From Brevibacterium mcbrellneri ATCC 49030 (GTDB lineage Bacteria; Actinomycetota; Actinomycetes; Actinomycetales; Brevibacteriaceae), in assembly GCF_000178455.1 (NCBI RefSeq), contig NZ_ADNU01000007.1, positions 1-64,000 on the forward strand: a DNA stretch of 64,000 nt, read 5' to 3'. The notes under the pieces were generated by a model. The model was not told where the DNA came from and made no database searches. It was given only the letters and a program-made list of their open reading frames with translations. Both the position numbers and the translations under genes were made by a program. Shown here piece by piece: positions 7,513-15,846 of this stretch (positions within the stretch are counted from its first letter, which is position 1; each line of letters starts with the position of its first letter).

Positions 7513-9285
7513 ATGTCGTTTGTTGTTGCCACGGCCGGACACGTGGATCACGGTAAGTCCGCACTGGTGCGCGCCCTGACCGGGTCGGACCCAGACCGAT
7601 TAGACGAAGAAAAGCGGCGCGGTCTCACGATTGACTTAGGCTTCGCGCACTGCACGTTGCCCAGTGGCACGCACGTGTCGTTTGTTGATGTTCCCGGCCA
7701 CGAACGCTTCATCGGCAACATGCTGGCTGGGCTCGGTCCGGCTCCTATCGTGTGTTTCGTTGTGGCCGCGGATGAAGGCTGGTCGGCGCAGTCCACTGAT
7801 CACCGTGACGCGCTGGAGGCCCTGGGAATCACCCGAGGTGTCATCGTGCTCACCAAGTGCGACTCGGCAACGCCGGAACAGATCGATCACGTGAGTTCCC
7901 AAGCCCGCACCGAACTCAGCTGCCTGCCAGACGCGCCCCTGGTGACCACCTCGGCGGTCACTGGGGACGGGCTCCCGGAACTCCTTGCCGCCCTGGACGC
8001 GGTCACCAGCGCCACGCCCCCACCTGCTACGGACGGGCGGGTGCGTATCTGGGTCGACCGCGCGTTCTCCATCACCGGCGCGGGCACGATCGTCACGGGA
8101 ACCCTGGGCGAAGGCACGGTGACTACCGAGCAGAACTTGGAGCTCACCTCGGCGCAGGCCCGCACCCGGATCACGGTCCGGGGGTTGCAGAATCACAACT
8201 CCGCAGTCAGTAGCATCGCGCCGGTATCCCGGGTGGCGCTGAACCTGCGCGGGGTGTCTGCACAGGACATTTCCCGAGGTGACGCGCTCATCACGCCGGA
8301 CGCCTGGCACGTGGCGGACGTTGTGGACGTCGCAGGCGTGGCTGTGGACACGATTCCTACCGATGTCACCGTCCACATTGGCGCGGCCAGTTTTCAGGCG
8401 CACGTGCGGCCCTTGTCCCACCGCTTCGCACGCCTGAAACTGTCCCGCTCGATTCCCGTTCAGGTGGGTGACCGGCTGGTGGTGCGCGGAAGCGGGGAAC
8501 GCGCGGTGCTGGGCGGTTTGACCGTGCTGGACGTGGACCCGCCCGAGCTTTTTCGTCGCGGATCTGCAGCTGAGCGCGCCCACGCCCTTGACCACTACTC
8601 CCCTGCCGATTTCACGGCTGAACTGACCCGTCGCGGATGCGTGCGGGAGTCCGCATTAACCACGTTCGGCTACGACGTGCCTGGTGAGGCTGATCAGCTG
8701 CCGGCGGGCGTTCAGCGCATGGGCGCGTGGCTGGTGCGCGATGACGTCGTGCGCACCTGGGTGGCCCAGGTTGCGCGCGTGATTGAGGACGACGCCCGCG
8801 ATCCGTTGTCTCGGGGCGTGCCGCTTGCGCAGTTGGCGAAGAGTGTGGGTTGCCCGCGTGAGTTGGTGGAAGGGCTGGTTGAGTCCCCCGCCGAGGTGGT
8901 TTCCGGGTTTGCCCGTCTGCCGGGCTCAGGTTCTTTGGGGGCTGCAGAGGCTGGTGTCGCGGAGTTGGAGCGGCGTTTGTCTGAGCACCCGTTTGATGCG
9001 CCGGAAGCCCGGGATCTGGAGGATCTGGACTTGGGTGTGCGTGAGCTTGCGGCTGCCGAGCAGGCCGGCCGGCTGTTGCGTTTAGATGGTGGCGTTGTGG
9101 TGCTTCCGTCTACGCCGGCGCGCGCCATGCGGGTGCTGGCTGGGTTGGCGCAGCCGTTTACGTTGAGTCAGGCCCGGCAGGCCTTGGACACGACCCGCCG
9201 GATTGCCATTCCGCTGTTGGAACACACAGACGCCCGAGGTTGGACCACCCGTGTGGATGGCAACCTCAGGCGTGTGCGGGGTTAG
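7513..9285 (+). CDS. selB: Selenocysteine-specific translation elongation factor
   Basis: GTPase that binds Sec-tRNA-Sec and the bacterial SECIS hairpin and delivers selenocysteine at UGA. The start is the ATG at 7513, right after the selA stop; the 590-residue product then begins MSFVVATAGHVDHGKSALV. The GTPase domain shows GHVDHGKS (G1), the effector region EKRRGLTIDLGF, DVPGHERF (G3) and LTKCD (G4). EF-Tu-like domains 2 and 3 follow (IWVDRAFSITGAGTIVTGTL). The C-terminal third, from about residue 370, is the winged-helix region (SelB-wing type) that reads the SECIS RNA. The length is normal. Its last four bases overlap the 3' end of the convergent gene at 9282. Confidence 0.97.
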   Translation: MSFVVATAGHVDHGKSALVRALTGSDPDRLDEEKRRGLTIDLGFAHCTLPSGTHVSFVDVPGHERFIGNMLAGLGPAPIVCFVVAADEGWSAQSTDHRDALEALGITRGVIVLTKCDSATPEQIDHVSSQARTELSCLPDAPLVTTSAVTGDGLPELLAALDAVTSATPPPATDGRVRIWVDRAFSITGAGTIVTGTLGEGTVTTEQNLELTSAQARTRITVRGLQNHNSAVSSIAPVSRVALNLRGVSAQDISRGDALITPDAWHVADVVDVAGVAVDTIPTDVTVHIGAASFQAHVRPLSHRFARLKLSRSIPVQVGDRLVVRGSGERAVLGGLTVLDVDPPELFRRGSAAERAHALDHYSPADFTAELTRRGCVRESALTTFGYDVPGEADQLPAGVQRMGAWLVRDDVVRTWVAQVARVIEDDARDPLSRGVPLAQLAKSVGCPRELVEGLVESPAEVVSGFARLPGSGSLGAAEAGVAELERRLSEHPFDAPEARDLEDLDLGVRELAAAEQAGRLLRLDGGVVVLPSTPARAMRVLAGLAQPFTLSQARQALDTTRRIAIPLLEHTDARGWTTRVDGNLRRVRG

Positions 9286-9926
9286 TTTTCGTCGCCTTCT
9301 TCGTCGAACTCTTCGAGTTCGTCCTCATCGACGTACACCAGGCCGGAGTGGGCCAGCAGAACAGGGGTGTTCTGTCCTTCCCACGTGCCGATGAGCTGGC
9401 CTGGCTGGCTTGCTTCTTCTTCGCTTAAGCCGTCGAGGTCGAGTTCTGCGAACAGCTCAAGAACGCCGATGAGGTTTTCGTCGTCTTCTTCCTCTTCGAG
9501 TTCGATCTCACCGGTTCCGGTAACAGTCGCAAGACCCTCAGTGATGGGGGTTCGCGTGTCGCCTTCAACCAAGAACTGTTCTGCACCGCCCTGTTCTTCA
9601 CTGATAGTGACATCGAGTGCTTCTGCGAACACGGGGTCTGACATGCCCAGGTACACGTAGCGTGTGCCCAGCACCGAGTGTTCCATGGTGGTGATGAGTT
9701 CGTCTTCTTCTGCGTCTTCCAGCGGTTCGGGGCGGTACACCAGTGGCACTTGAAGAACTGAGCCATCAGGGGTGCGCACAATGTGTACTTCCATGCCGAT
9801 TTGCCCAGCAGGGTCGTCGAAACGGTAGCTTGCGAGTTTCTCGATGTCTGCTTCGTCGGTTCCTAAGACGGTGGCAAGCACCTGGTTCTTTGAAGGTTTA
9901 AGTTCTGCGTCGTAAATATCAGACAT
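9282..9926 (-). CDS. Mak_N_cap-like (CG0192-related) acidic protein
   Basis: Protein of 214 residues, strongly acidic toward the C-terminus. The segment SYRFDDPAGQIGMEVHIVR followed by LQVPLVYRPEPLEDAEE and MEHSVLGTRYVYLGMSDPVF resembles the N-terminal cap domain of actinobacterial maltokinases and the free-standing CG0192-type proteins of corynebacteria. There is no kinase domain after it; the protein ends in a poly-acidic tail. The ATG at 9926 has a good AAAGGAG site. It lies just downstream of thyX on the same strand, 13 bases away, and is likely cotranscribed with it. The assignment rests on recognising the motif string, so the cellular role is unknown; a link to sugar phosphorylation or glycogen/trehalose metabolism is only a guess. 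Confidence 0.72.
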   Translation of the reverse strand: MSDIYDAELKPSKNQVLATVLGTDEADIEKLASYRFDDPAGQIGMEVHIVRTPDGSVLQVPLVYRPEPLEDAEEDELITTMEHSVLGTRYVYLGMSDPVFAEALDVTISEEQGGAEQFLVEGDTRTPITEGLATVTGTGEIELEEEEDDENLIGVLELFAELDLDGLSEEEASQPGQLIGTWEGQNTPVLLAHSGLVYVDEDELEEFDEEGDEN

Positions 9927-9939
9927 GGTGGGGCTCCTT

Positions 9940-10725
9940 TTATGCTTTGCGTGTGCCCGGAATCCACTCGCCGTCTTCCACCGTGTAGTCGGCGAAGATC
10001 GCGGGGGCTTCCTTCTTCATGATCTCACCGATCTTGTTAAACACGAGGCGAATTTCTTCCTCCGCACCCTTGGCGGTGCGCATCTCGATGACGTGGCGCA
10101 GCGTACGCAGGTTTGCGGTGAACACGATCCCGGTTGCCAGTCCTTCAGGAGCAAAACGGCGCATGAACGATGTCATGTGCTTCTTGTGTGTAAAGTTCTG
10201 GCCCTCTTCGTCCAGCCCAAAGTGTTCGCTCATCCACTTCTGGTGCTCTTCCATCCGGTCCAAGAGGTCCAAGCTACGCTTCATGAGCTCTTCATCTTCA
10301 CGCGCCCATTCGGGGAACCAGAAAGGAATGTCCTCTAAGCGCACGTAACGCAAGGACTCTTGTGAGTATGCGGCACCTGCACGGTGACGGATGAGTTCGT
10401 GAGTAAAGACACGCGACACGTTGTGCAGAATGAACGTGTAGCTTGCGTGTTCCAGAACGGACCCGTGTTGTGACGCCACCACGTTGCCCAAGTACTGCGT
10501 GGAGTCCGTGCGAACACGACCCACGTTTGGGTTAAGACCCGGTTCCCACGAGCGGTAACACATACGTCCGGCGAATTCGAGAAGGTCTTCGCTGTCAGGG
10601 GAATCCTGTTCGCGTACGCGGTCTGACCACGCGGTTCCGCCCACTTCTTCAAGGTAGGCTGTGATCTCTTCCCAGTCGATTTTGGGGCGTGAAATCAGTT
10701 CAACACTGGGCTCAACGGGGCGCAC
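9940..10725 (-). CDS. thyX: Flavin-dependent thymidylate synthase
   Basis: Methylates dUMP to dTMP with methylenetetrahydrofolate, NADPH and FAD. The 261 residues include the signature RHRAGAAYSQESLRYV, matching the ThyX motif RHR followed seven residues later by S, in the middle of the chain. Before it are SVLEHASYTFILHNVSRVFTHELIRHR, typical of the family, and after it DRMEEHQKWMSEHFGL. Near the C-terminus NLRTLRHVIEMRTAKGAEEEIR completes the family pattern. The GTG at 10725 is preferred because AAGGAG lies five bases upstream; the overlapping ATG is in another frame. Whether the genome also has ThyA cannot be seen here. Confidence 0.97.
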   Translation of the reverse strand: MRPVEPSVELISRPKIDWEEITAYLEEVGGTAWSDRVREQDSPDSEDLLEFAGRMCYRSWEPGLNPNVGRVRTDSTQYLGNVVASQHGSVLEHASYTFILHNVSRVFTHELIRHRAGAAYSQESLRYVRLEDIPFWFPEWAREDEELMKRSLDLLDRMEEHQKWMSEHFGLDEEGQNFTHKKHMTSFMRRFAPEGLATGIVFTANLRTLRHVIEMRTAKGAEEEIRLVFNKIGEIMKKEAPAIFADYTVEDGEWIPGTRKA

Positions 10726-10795
10726 ATGGGCTCCTTCTGTTGTGGTACTTTTGACTGCCAGTCTAGTGGCTTATGCGTGTGGTTCACGCGTGCGT

Positions 10796-11875
10796 TTATG
10801 GAACTCGTCTGGTCCACTCTTCGGTACCGAATTTCGTGTCGATGAGTTCGCGTGCTCGCTCCAGTTCCTGCGCGGTGACGCCGCCGCTGCTGGCCCCCGT
10901 TCTGCGGGTGAACGTATCGATCATGGTGTCGATGACGAGTTCCCGGCTTACACCCGTTTGGCTGCGCAACGGGTCCACGCGTTTCTTCGCCGAAGCGACA
11001 CCCTTGTCGGAGATTTTCGCCTTTCCGATGCGCAGAACTTCCACCATTTTGTTCGCGTCGATGTCGTAGCTCAACGTGTCATGGTGGAGAACAGCTCCTG
11101 TGGACACGCGCTTCTGGGCGGCTCCCCCTATTTTGCCGTGTTGGGAAACGATGTCGTTGATGGGTTCGTAGCTTGCCTTGACCCCCAGTTGGGTGAGCGC
11201 ATCCAGAATGAACTGGTCCATAAAAGCGTAGGACTCTTCGTAGCTCAGTCCAGCTACCAGACTGTCTGGGGCGTAGATCGAGAAGGTCACACAGTTGCCA
11301 CCTTCCATGAACATCGCTCCCCCACCTGAAATTCGTCGAACGACTTGCACGTCGTAGCGCGCAATCCCTTCGGGTTCGACTTCGTTGGAGTACGACTGGA
11401 ACGACCCAATCACAACCGCGGTGTCGTCCCACTCCCAGAAGCGCACGGTGGGCTTCCTGCGCCCGGCAGCCACCTCTTCCAGAAGCACCTGGTCGAGTGC
11501 CACATTTTCGACCGTGGGGCGTGATTCGTCGTGGAAAACTTCCCACTCGTGGTCCCAAAAATCGGTGGCACCCGTCAGACCGCGTCGCACCGCGAACGCA
11601 ACATCAGCGGTAGTGAAACCTTGCAAGTCCACCTGGGCGCCCACCTCGGCGGCGGCCTGAGTGACAGCCTTATCCAGCCGCTCAGTGATGCTCTCACGGC
11701 TGTCCGCAATGCTCACGCCCACCAGGGCGGGGGCCAACGCAAAGTACGCTTCTTCAGGCTCGAAGAAAAAGTCCCCTGAGACCTGCGCGTGGGTGATGAC
11801 ACCGTCGGTGAGTTCACCGTCAACAACGACGAGTTTTCCGCCAGGGACTTTTCTTTCCGTGTGAAACGTGTTCAT
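10796..11875 (-). CDS. Lipoate-protein ligase-like enzyme with N-terminal accessory domain
   Basis: Lipoate or octanoate attachment enzyme of the LplA/LipM fold, 359 residues. Residues about 1-90 (GGKLVVVDGELTDGVITHAQVSGDFFFEPEEAYFALAPAL split over several strands) look like the small LplB-type accessory domain that follows the catalytic domain in E. coli LplA. Here it comes first. The catalytic domain starts near 110 (TVENVALDQVLLEEV), and has RRISGGGAMFMEGGNCVTFS, the lipoyl-adenylate loop, and INDIVSQHGKIGGAAQKR, with the conserved lysine in KIGG. It ends with a segment resembling the family's LRSQTGVS region. The ATG at 11875 has only a weak ribosome site. The substrate may be lipoate, octanoate or biotin-like; lipoate is the best guess. 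Confidence 0.8.
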   Translation of the reverse strand: MNTFHTERKVPGGKLVVVDGELTDGVITHAQVSGDFFFEPEEAYFALAPALVGVSIADSRESITERLDKAVTQAAAEVGAQVDLQGFTTADVAFAVRRGLTGATDFWDHEWEVFHDESRPTVENVALDQVLLEEVAAGRRKPTVRFWEWDDTAVVIGSFQSYSNEVEPEGIARYDVQVVRRISGGGAMFMEGGNCVTFSIYAPDSLVAGLSYEESYAFMDQFILDALTQLGVKASYEPINDIVSQHGKIGGAAQKRVSTGAVLHHDTLSYDIDANKMVEVLRIGKAKISDKGVASAKKRVDPLRSQTGVSRELVIDTMIDTFTRRTGASSGGVTAQELERARELIDTKFGTEEWTRRVP

Positions 11876-11940
11876 ACAGTCGAGCCTACCGCTTTGGGAC
11901 CAGGTAGCGGGAGCCTCGCCCGCCGAGGTGGGTGCCAGCT

Positions 11941-13323
11941 TTAGTCGAGTTCCTCGCCCGCGGTTTCACGGCCAAAGGCCACCATGACGATCACGGCTAC
12001 GACCACCAGGGCGCCGGTGAGCGCGAACGTATTGACCAACCCGATCGTTGGCCACAGGAGCGAACCGAACACGATGGGGGCGATACCAATGGCCACGCGA
12101 CTGGCGGACGAGGCCCAGCCGAATCCGGACGAGCGCAGGCGTGTGGGGTACAGCTCGGTGACGTAGGTGTAGAGAGCGGGAACGGAAACTTGGATGAGGA
12201 ATCCAAACAGCAGAATGGCGATCACTGCGGCGCGCGAAAGCTGGGTGCCGGAATTCTCGAGTTCGAGCGCGAACCACACCAGTGCCCCTGATGCGAGCAC
12301 AGCGGAGGAGCCCAGCACCCATTTGCGGCCAAGGACTTCGATGAGGAGCGCTGAAGCGACCACACCGGCGATTCCGATCGCGGTCATGCCGCCCGTGGTG
12401 ATGAACGCGGCTTGGTCGGTGAGTCCTTGTTTCTTAAGGATTCCCGGTAGCCAGGTGAGTGCCGCGTAGTACAGCAGAAGCACTGAAATGAACAAGATCC
12501 ATGAAGTGAGCGTAATCTTCCAGGAGTACTGCCACAGCAGGTTCACCTGTCCGGTCATGGCGCGCAGGCGTTGCATGAGCGGTGCAGCCTTGGGGGCTTC
12601 TTCAACGCCGTCGTGGGACCATTCGGTGACGTTGGCGCCGGTGCGTGTGACGAGTTTTCGGATGACGGCGTCGGCTTCCTGGTGGCGGCCCTGGGACAGC
12701 AGGTACATGGGTGACTCTGGGATGAAGAAGCGAACTGCGACGATCAGCAGGGCAGGTAGCACCATGACCAGCATGATGGTGTGCCATGACGCGAAGCTCA
12801 CGAGCCACGCTGAAACAACGGCGCACAGGGTCGCGCCCACCGGCCACCAGCCGTCCATGGCTGTAAGTACGCGCCCGCGGTGTTTGGTGGGGGTGAACTC
12901 GCCTACCAGAGCGTAGTCCACTGGGATACATCCGCCTAGTCCAAATCCGGCGCAGAAGCGGAAGATCAGGAACAGTGCGTAGTTGGGCGCAAAGGCTCCC
13001 AGAACCGTGAACGCGGAAAAGATGAGCAGGGTCAGTGTGAACGCTTTTTTGCGTCCCATGCGGTCGGCGATTCCGCCCCAGATGAAGGCTCCCAGGGCCA
13101 TACCGATGAGGTTGGCGGTTGCGATCCAGGCTGCCTGCCCAATGCTTAAGCCCCACTCTTTTGCCAACAGTGGGATGAGGAACCCGTTGAGGGCCACGTC
13201 CCACGCGTCGAACACAAACCCAAGGCCACCCACAATGAAGATTGCGCCTTGAACATTCCATTTCCAGGGGAGGTTTGAAACCACCTGTTGTGCCGTTGGC
13301 ACTTCCGTTGCCACACGATTCAT
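11941..13323 (-). CDS. MFS transporter of the sugar/aromatic acid (SV2/NaiP-like) type
   Basis: Inner-membrane secondary transporter with about 12 hydrophobic segments, 460 residues from the ATG at 13323. Frame-compatible sequence continues upstream to a GTG at 13389, but the MNRVATEV start matches the family better. Family signs are FVFDAWDVALNGFLIPLL in helix 1, the loop 2-3 signature GGIADRMGRKK, GGCIPVDYALVGEFTPTKHRGR after helix 4 and the repeat signature ELYPTRLRSSGFG before helix 11. These place it with the AAHS/SV2-like proton symporters, whose substrates include aromatic acids and nicotinate. A central cytoplasmic loop of about 60 residues lies between helices 6 and 7. Substrate cannot be told from sequence. 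Neighbours give no clue. Confidence 0.85.
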   Translation of the reverse strand: MNRVATEVPTAQQVVSNLPWKWNVQGAIFIVGGLGFVFDAWDVALNGFLIPLLAKEWGLSIGQAAWIATANLIGMALGAFIWGGIADRMGRKKAFTLTLLIFSAFTVLGAFAPNYALFLIFRFCAGFGLGGCIPVDYALVGEFTPTKHRGRVLTAMDGWWPVGATLCAVVSAWLVSFASWHTIMLVMVLPALLIVAVRFFIPESPMYLLSQGRHQEADAVIRKLVTRTGANVTEWSHDGVEEAPKAAPLMQRLRAMTGQVNLLWQYSWKITLTSWILFISVLLLYYAALTWLPGILKKQGLTDQAAFITTGGMTAIGIAGVVASALLIEVLGRKWVLGSSAVLASGALVWFALELENSGTQLSRAAVIAILLFGFLIQVSVPALYTYVTELYPTRLRSSGFGWASSASRVAIGIAPIVFGSLLWPTIGLVNTFALTGALVVVAVIVMVAFGRETAGEELD

Positions 13324-13518
13324 GACAGTTATTCCTATCTGAAGTGGCGCGCCGATCAGATCTGCCGACCGGAATTTGTGTGCCGTCACTGCGGCCTGGA
13401 AGTTGATTGGCTATTGAGCCCTTCCACGAGCTAGGTCACACACCTTACGCGCTTAGCGGTACAGCCTACTCCATTTTTTGAGCGTCATGAAATTGGTGAG
13501 GGTCTAATGTGAGACGGC

Positions 13519-13544
13519 GCGAGGGCCCCCGAAGGGGCCCTCGC
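13519..13544. terminator. Hairpin terminator after ilvE
   Basis: A perfect 11-base-pair stem (13519-13529 with 13534-13544) with a CGAA loop lies just beyond the ilvE stop, in the 250-base gap before the MFS gene. There is no run of T after it in either direction, as is common for actinobacterial terminators. The rest of the gap (13324-13518) shows nothing recognisable beyond the MFS gene's upstream region. Confidence 0.7.
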
Positions 13545-13576
13545 CAGGGGTTTAAGCAGGAGTTTAGACCAGGAGC

Positions 13577-14668
13577 TTAAGCCAGCTTGACCATCCAGCC
13601 TTCAGGGCCTTCTGCGCGGCCATACTGGATGTCGAGCAGGGTCGAGCGGAGTTTCATTGCCGCTTCACCTGGTTCGGTGCTCTGCTCAATCGTGAAGTCG
13701 TCTGACACCAGACGTCCGATTGGTGTGATCACAGCAGCGGTTCCACATGCGAACGCTTCAACGATCTCACCTGCGGCAGCACGTTCACGCCATTCGGCAA
13801 CCTCAATGTCACGCTCAACAGGGGTCAGGCCAATCGAAGGCGCCAGTTCCAGCAGTGAACGGCGGGTCACACCGTCCAGAATCGTTTCTGAAACGCTTGG
13901 TGTGATCAGTTCGTTGTCCTTTGTGACCAGCATGAGGTTCATGCCACCCAGTTCTTCCAAGTACTTGGATTCTTTTGCGTCGGTGAACATGACCTGCTGG
14001 CACCCCTTTTCAGCCGCTTGGTTACCGGCCTGCAGAGATGCCGCATAGTTACCACCGCACTTGGCGAACCCGGTTCCACCGGTGCCAGCACGCTTGAGGT
14101 CCTTGGATAGCCAGATGTCAACAGGCTTGATACCGCCTGCGAAGTACGGTCCGGCTGGTGACGCGATCACGTAGTAGTCGGCTTCGTGGCTTGCGCGGAC
14201 ACCCAGGAACTTTTCGGAGGCGATCATGAAGGGTCGCAGGTACAGCGAGACTTCGTCGGCTGCGTCCTTCGGGGTTGCGACCCACGCTTCGTCGAGTTCA
14301 ACCAGCGCACGGAGGGATCCTACGAAGTCCTCGGCGGAAATTTCAGGCAACGCCAGACGGGCTGCTGACTTGTTCATGCGTTCCGCGTTCTTGGTGGGGC
14401 GGAACGTCCACACGGAACCGTCAGCGTGACGGTATGCCTTCATTCCTTCGAAGATTTCCTGCGCGTAGTGGAAGACTGCAGCGGCAGGGTCCAGAACCAG
14501 TGGGCCGTATGGCTTCACGGTGTGTGCGTGCCACCCTTGGTCCTTGGTGTAACGGACGTGGCTCATGTGGTCAGTGAAGTAGTCACCGAAACCAGGCTTA
14601 GCCAGGATTGCTTCGCGTACACCCTGTGGAGCGGGTTGCGAGTTCTTCTGCTGGACAAATGTGCTCAT
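13577..14668 (-). CDS. ilvE: Branched-chain amino acid aminotransferase
   Basis: PLP transaminase for the last step of valine, leucine and isoleucine synthesis and the first step of their breakdown. The 363 residues are typical of the longer class IV form used by actinobacteria. Visible features are YAQEIFEGMKAYRHADGSVWTFRPTKNAERMNKSA, the PLP-lysine region GTGFAKCGGNYAASL (lysine in FAKCGGNY), and the C-terminal EAFACGTAAVITPIG that binds the cofactor phosphate. The ATG at 14668 follows a GGAG site. It is 48 bases downstream of leuB on the same strand, so a leuB-ilvE operon is likely, ending at the hairpin at 13519-13544. Confidence 0.96.
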   Translation of the reverse strand: MSTFVQQKNSQPAPQGVREAILAKPGFGDYFTDHMSHVRYTKDQGWHAHTVKPYGPLVLDPAAAVFHYAQEIFEGMKAYRHADGSVWTFRPTKNAERMNKSAARLALPEISAEDFVGSLRALVELDEAWVATPKDAADEVSLYLRPFMIASEKFLGVRASHEADYYVIASPAGPYFAGGIKPVDIWLSKDLKRAGTGGTGFAKCGGNYAASLQAGNQAAEKGCQQVMFTDAKESKYLEELGGMNLMLVTKDNELITPSVSETILDGVTRRSLLELAPSIGLTPVERDIEVAEWRERAAAGEIVEAFACGTAAVITPIGRLVSDDFTIEQSTEPGEAAMKLRSTLLDIQYGRAEGPEGWMVKLA

Positions 14669-14716
14669 AGTAAGTCTCCATTAACTCGATTCGCTTCTGT
14701 GACCGATGTTACTCCC

Positions 14717-15757
14717 TTACCCGATGCGTTGCGCGATCGCATCTCCGATTTCTGAAGTTGAACGCTTCGCATCGCCTCGTTCAACGATGTCAGCTTCGAC
14801 TGCGGTCTCGATTGCTTTGGCTACAACATCCATGCCCAAGTTCTGCGCCATGAGGGCTGCAGACAGGATGGTTGCGGTGGGGTCTGCGATTCCTTCACCA
14901 GCAATATCGGGGGCAGATCCGTGGATGGGTTCGAAGAGGGACGGCCCGGTTCCGGTGACGTTGAGGTTTGCCGAGGCGGCAAGACCAATCCCGCCCGTCA
15001 CCGCGGCTGCGAGGTCGGAGATGATGTCACCAAACAGGTTGTCGGTGACGATGACGTCGTAGCGCTGCGGGTCGTTGACGACGTACATGGTGCAGGCGTC
15101 GGCGTGTTCGTAGTTAACGGCTACATCAGGGAACTCCGGCGCGATGTCTTTCACGACTCGTTCCCACAGGTTTCCCGCGTGGACCATGACGTTGGTTTTG
15201 TGCACGTAGGTGAGCTTCTGACGGCGTTTGTTGGCCTGCTCGAACGCGTAGCGGACGGCGCGTTCTACTCCGTAGCGGGTGTTGACGGAAATTTCGTTTG
15301 CCACTTCATGTTCAGTGTGAGCACGCAGGAAACCGCCCTGCCCTGAATATGAACCTTCGGTTCCTTCACGCACCACAATGAAGTCGATGTTGCCGGGGTC
15401 TTTCAGAGGCGAGCTGGTGCCTGGGAAGTAGCGGGAGGGGCGCAGATTAATCGCGTGGTCGAGTTCGAAGCGCAATTTGATAATGACGCCACGTTCAAGA
15501 ACACCAGATGGCACGCGCGGGTCGCCGATAGCACCGAAGAAAATCGCGTCATGGGCGCGCAGCTGTTCGAGTTCTTCGTCCGTGAGAGTTTCGCCAGTTT
15601 CCAAATAGCGTTCGGCGGAGGGCCCGAATTCCTTGAGGTCGAGTTCAACGGAATCACCGCTTGCTTCGATTGAACGTTTGAGAACTTTCAGTCCTTCTGG
15701 GACTGTTTCTTTTCCGATTCCGTCGCCGGGGATTACTGCAATTTTGAACGTAGTCAT
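14717..15757 (-). CDS. leuB: 3-isopropylmalate dehydrogenase
   Basis: Third enzyme of the leucine branch: NAD-dependent oxidative decarboxylation of 3-isopropylmalate. The 346 residues start at the ATG at 15757; a GTG three codons earlier is in frame but has no better ribosome site. Features are IAVIPGDGIGKETVPEGL at the N-terminus, VVREGTEGSYSGQGGFLR, the YVHKTNVM region with catalytic lysine, and the NAD-site GDIISDLAAAVTGGIGLA followed by FEPIHGSAPDIAGEGIADP. The sequence resembles the shorter actinobacterial LeuB form. Tartrate dehydrogenase paralogues share these motifs, but the neighbouring ilvE supports LeuB. It is divergent from the CitE-like gene with about 90 bases between. Confidence 0.94.
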   Translation of the reverse strand: MTTFKIAVIPGDGIGKETVPEGLKVLKRSIEASGDSVELDLKEFGPSAERYLETGETLTDEELEQLRAHDAIFFGAIGDPRVPSGVLERGVIIKLRFELDHAINLRPSRYFPGTSSPLKDPGNIDFIVVREGTEGSYSGQGGFLRAHTEHEVANEISVNTRYGVERAVRYAFEQANKRRQKLTYVHKTNVMVHAGNLWERVVKDIAPEFPDVAVNYEHADACTMYVVNDPQRYDVIVTDNLFGDIISDLAAAVTGGIGLAASANLNVTGTGPSLFEPIHGSAPDIAGEGIADPTATILSAALMAQNLGMDVVAKAIETAVEADIVERGDAKRSTSEIGDAIAQRIG

Positions 15758-15846
15758 AGGGTTCACAGTAGCCGCACAGTCTCACTATTCAGTAACACAT
15801 CTCACAACATGGTCGATTTGGTGCGAGTGTTACATACACTGCTCAT

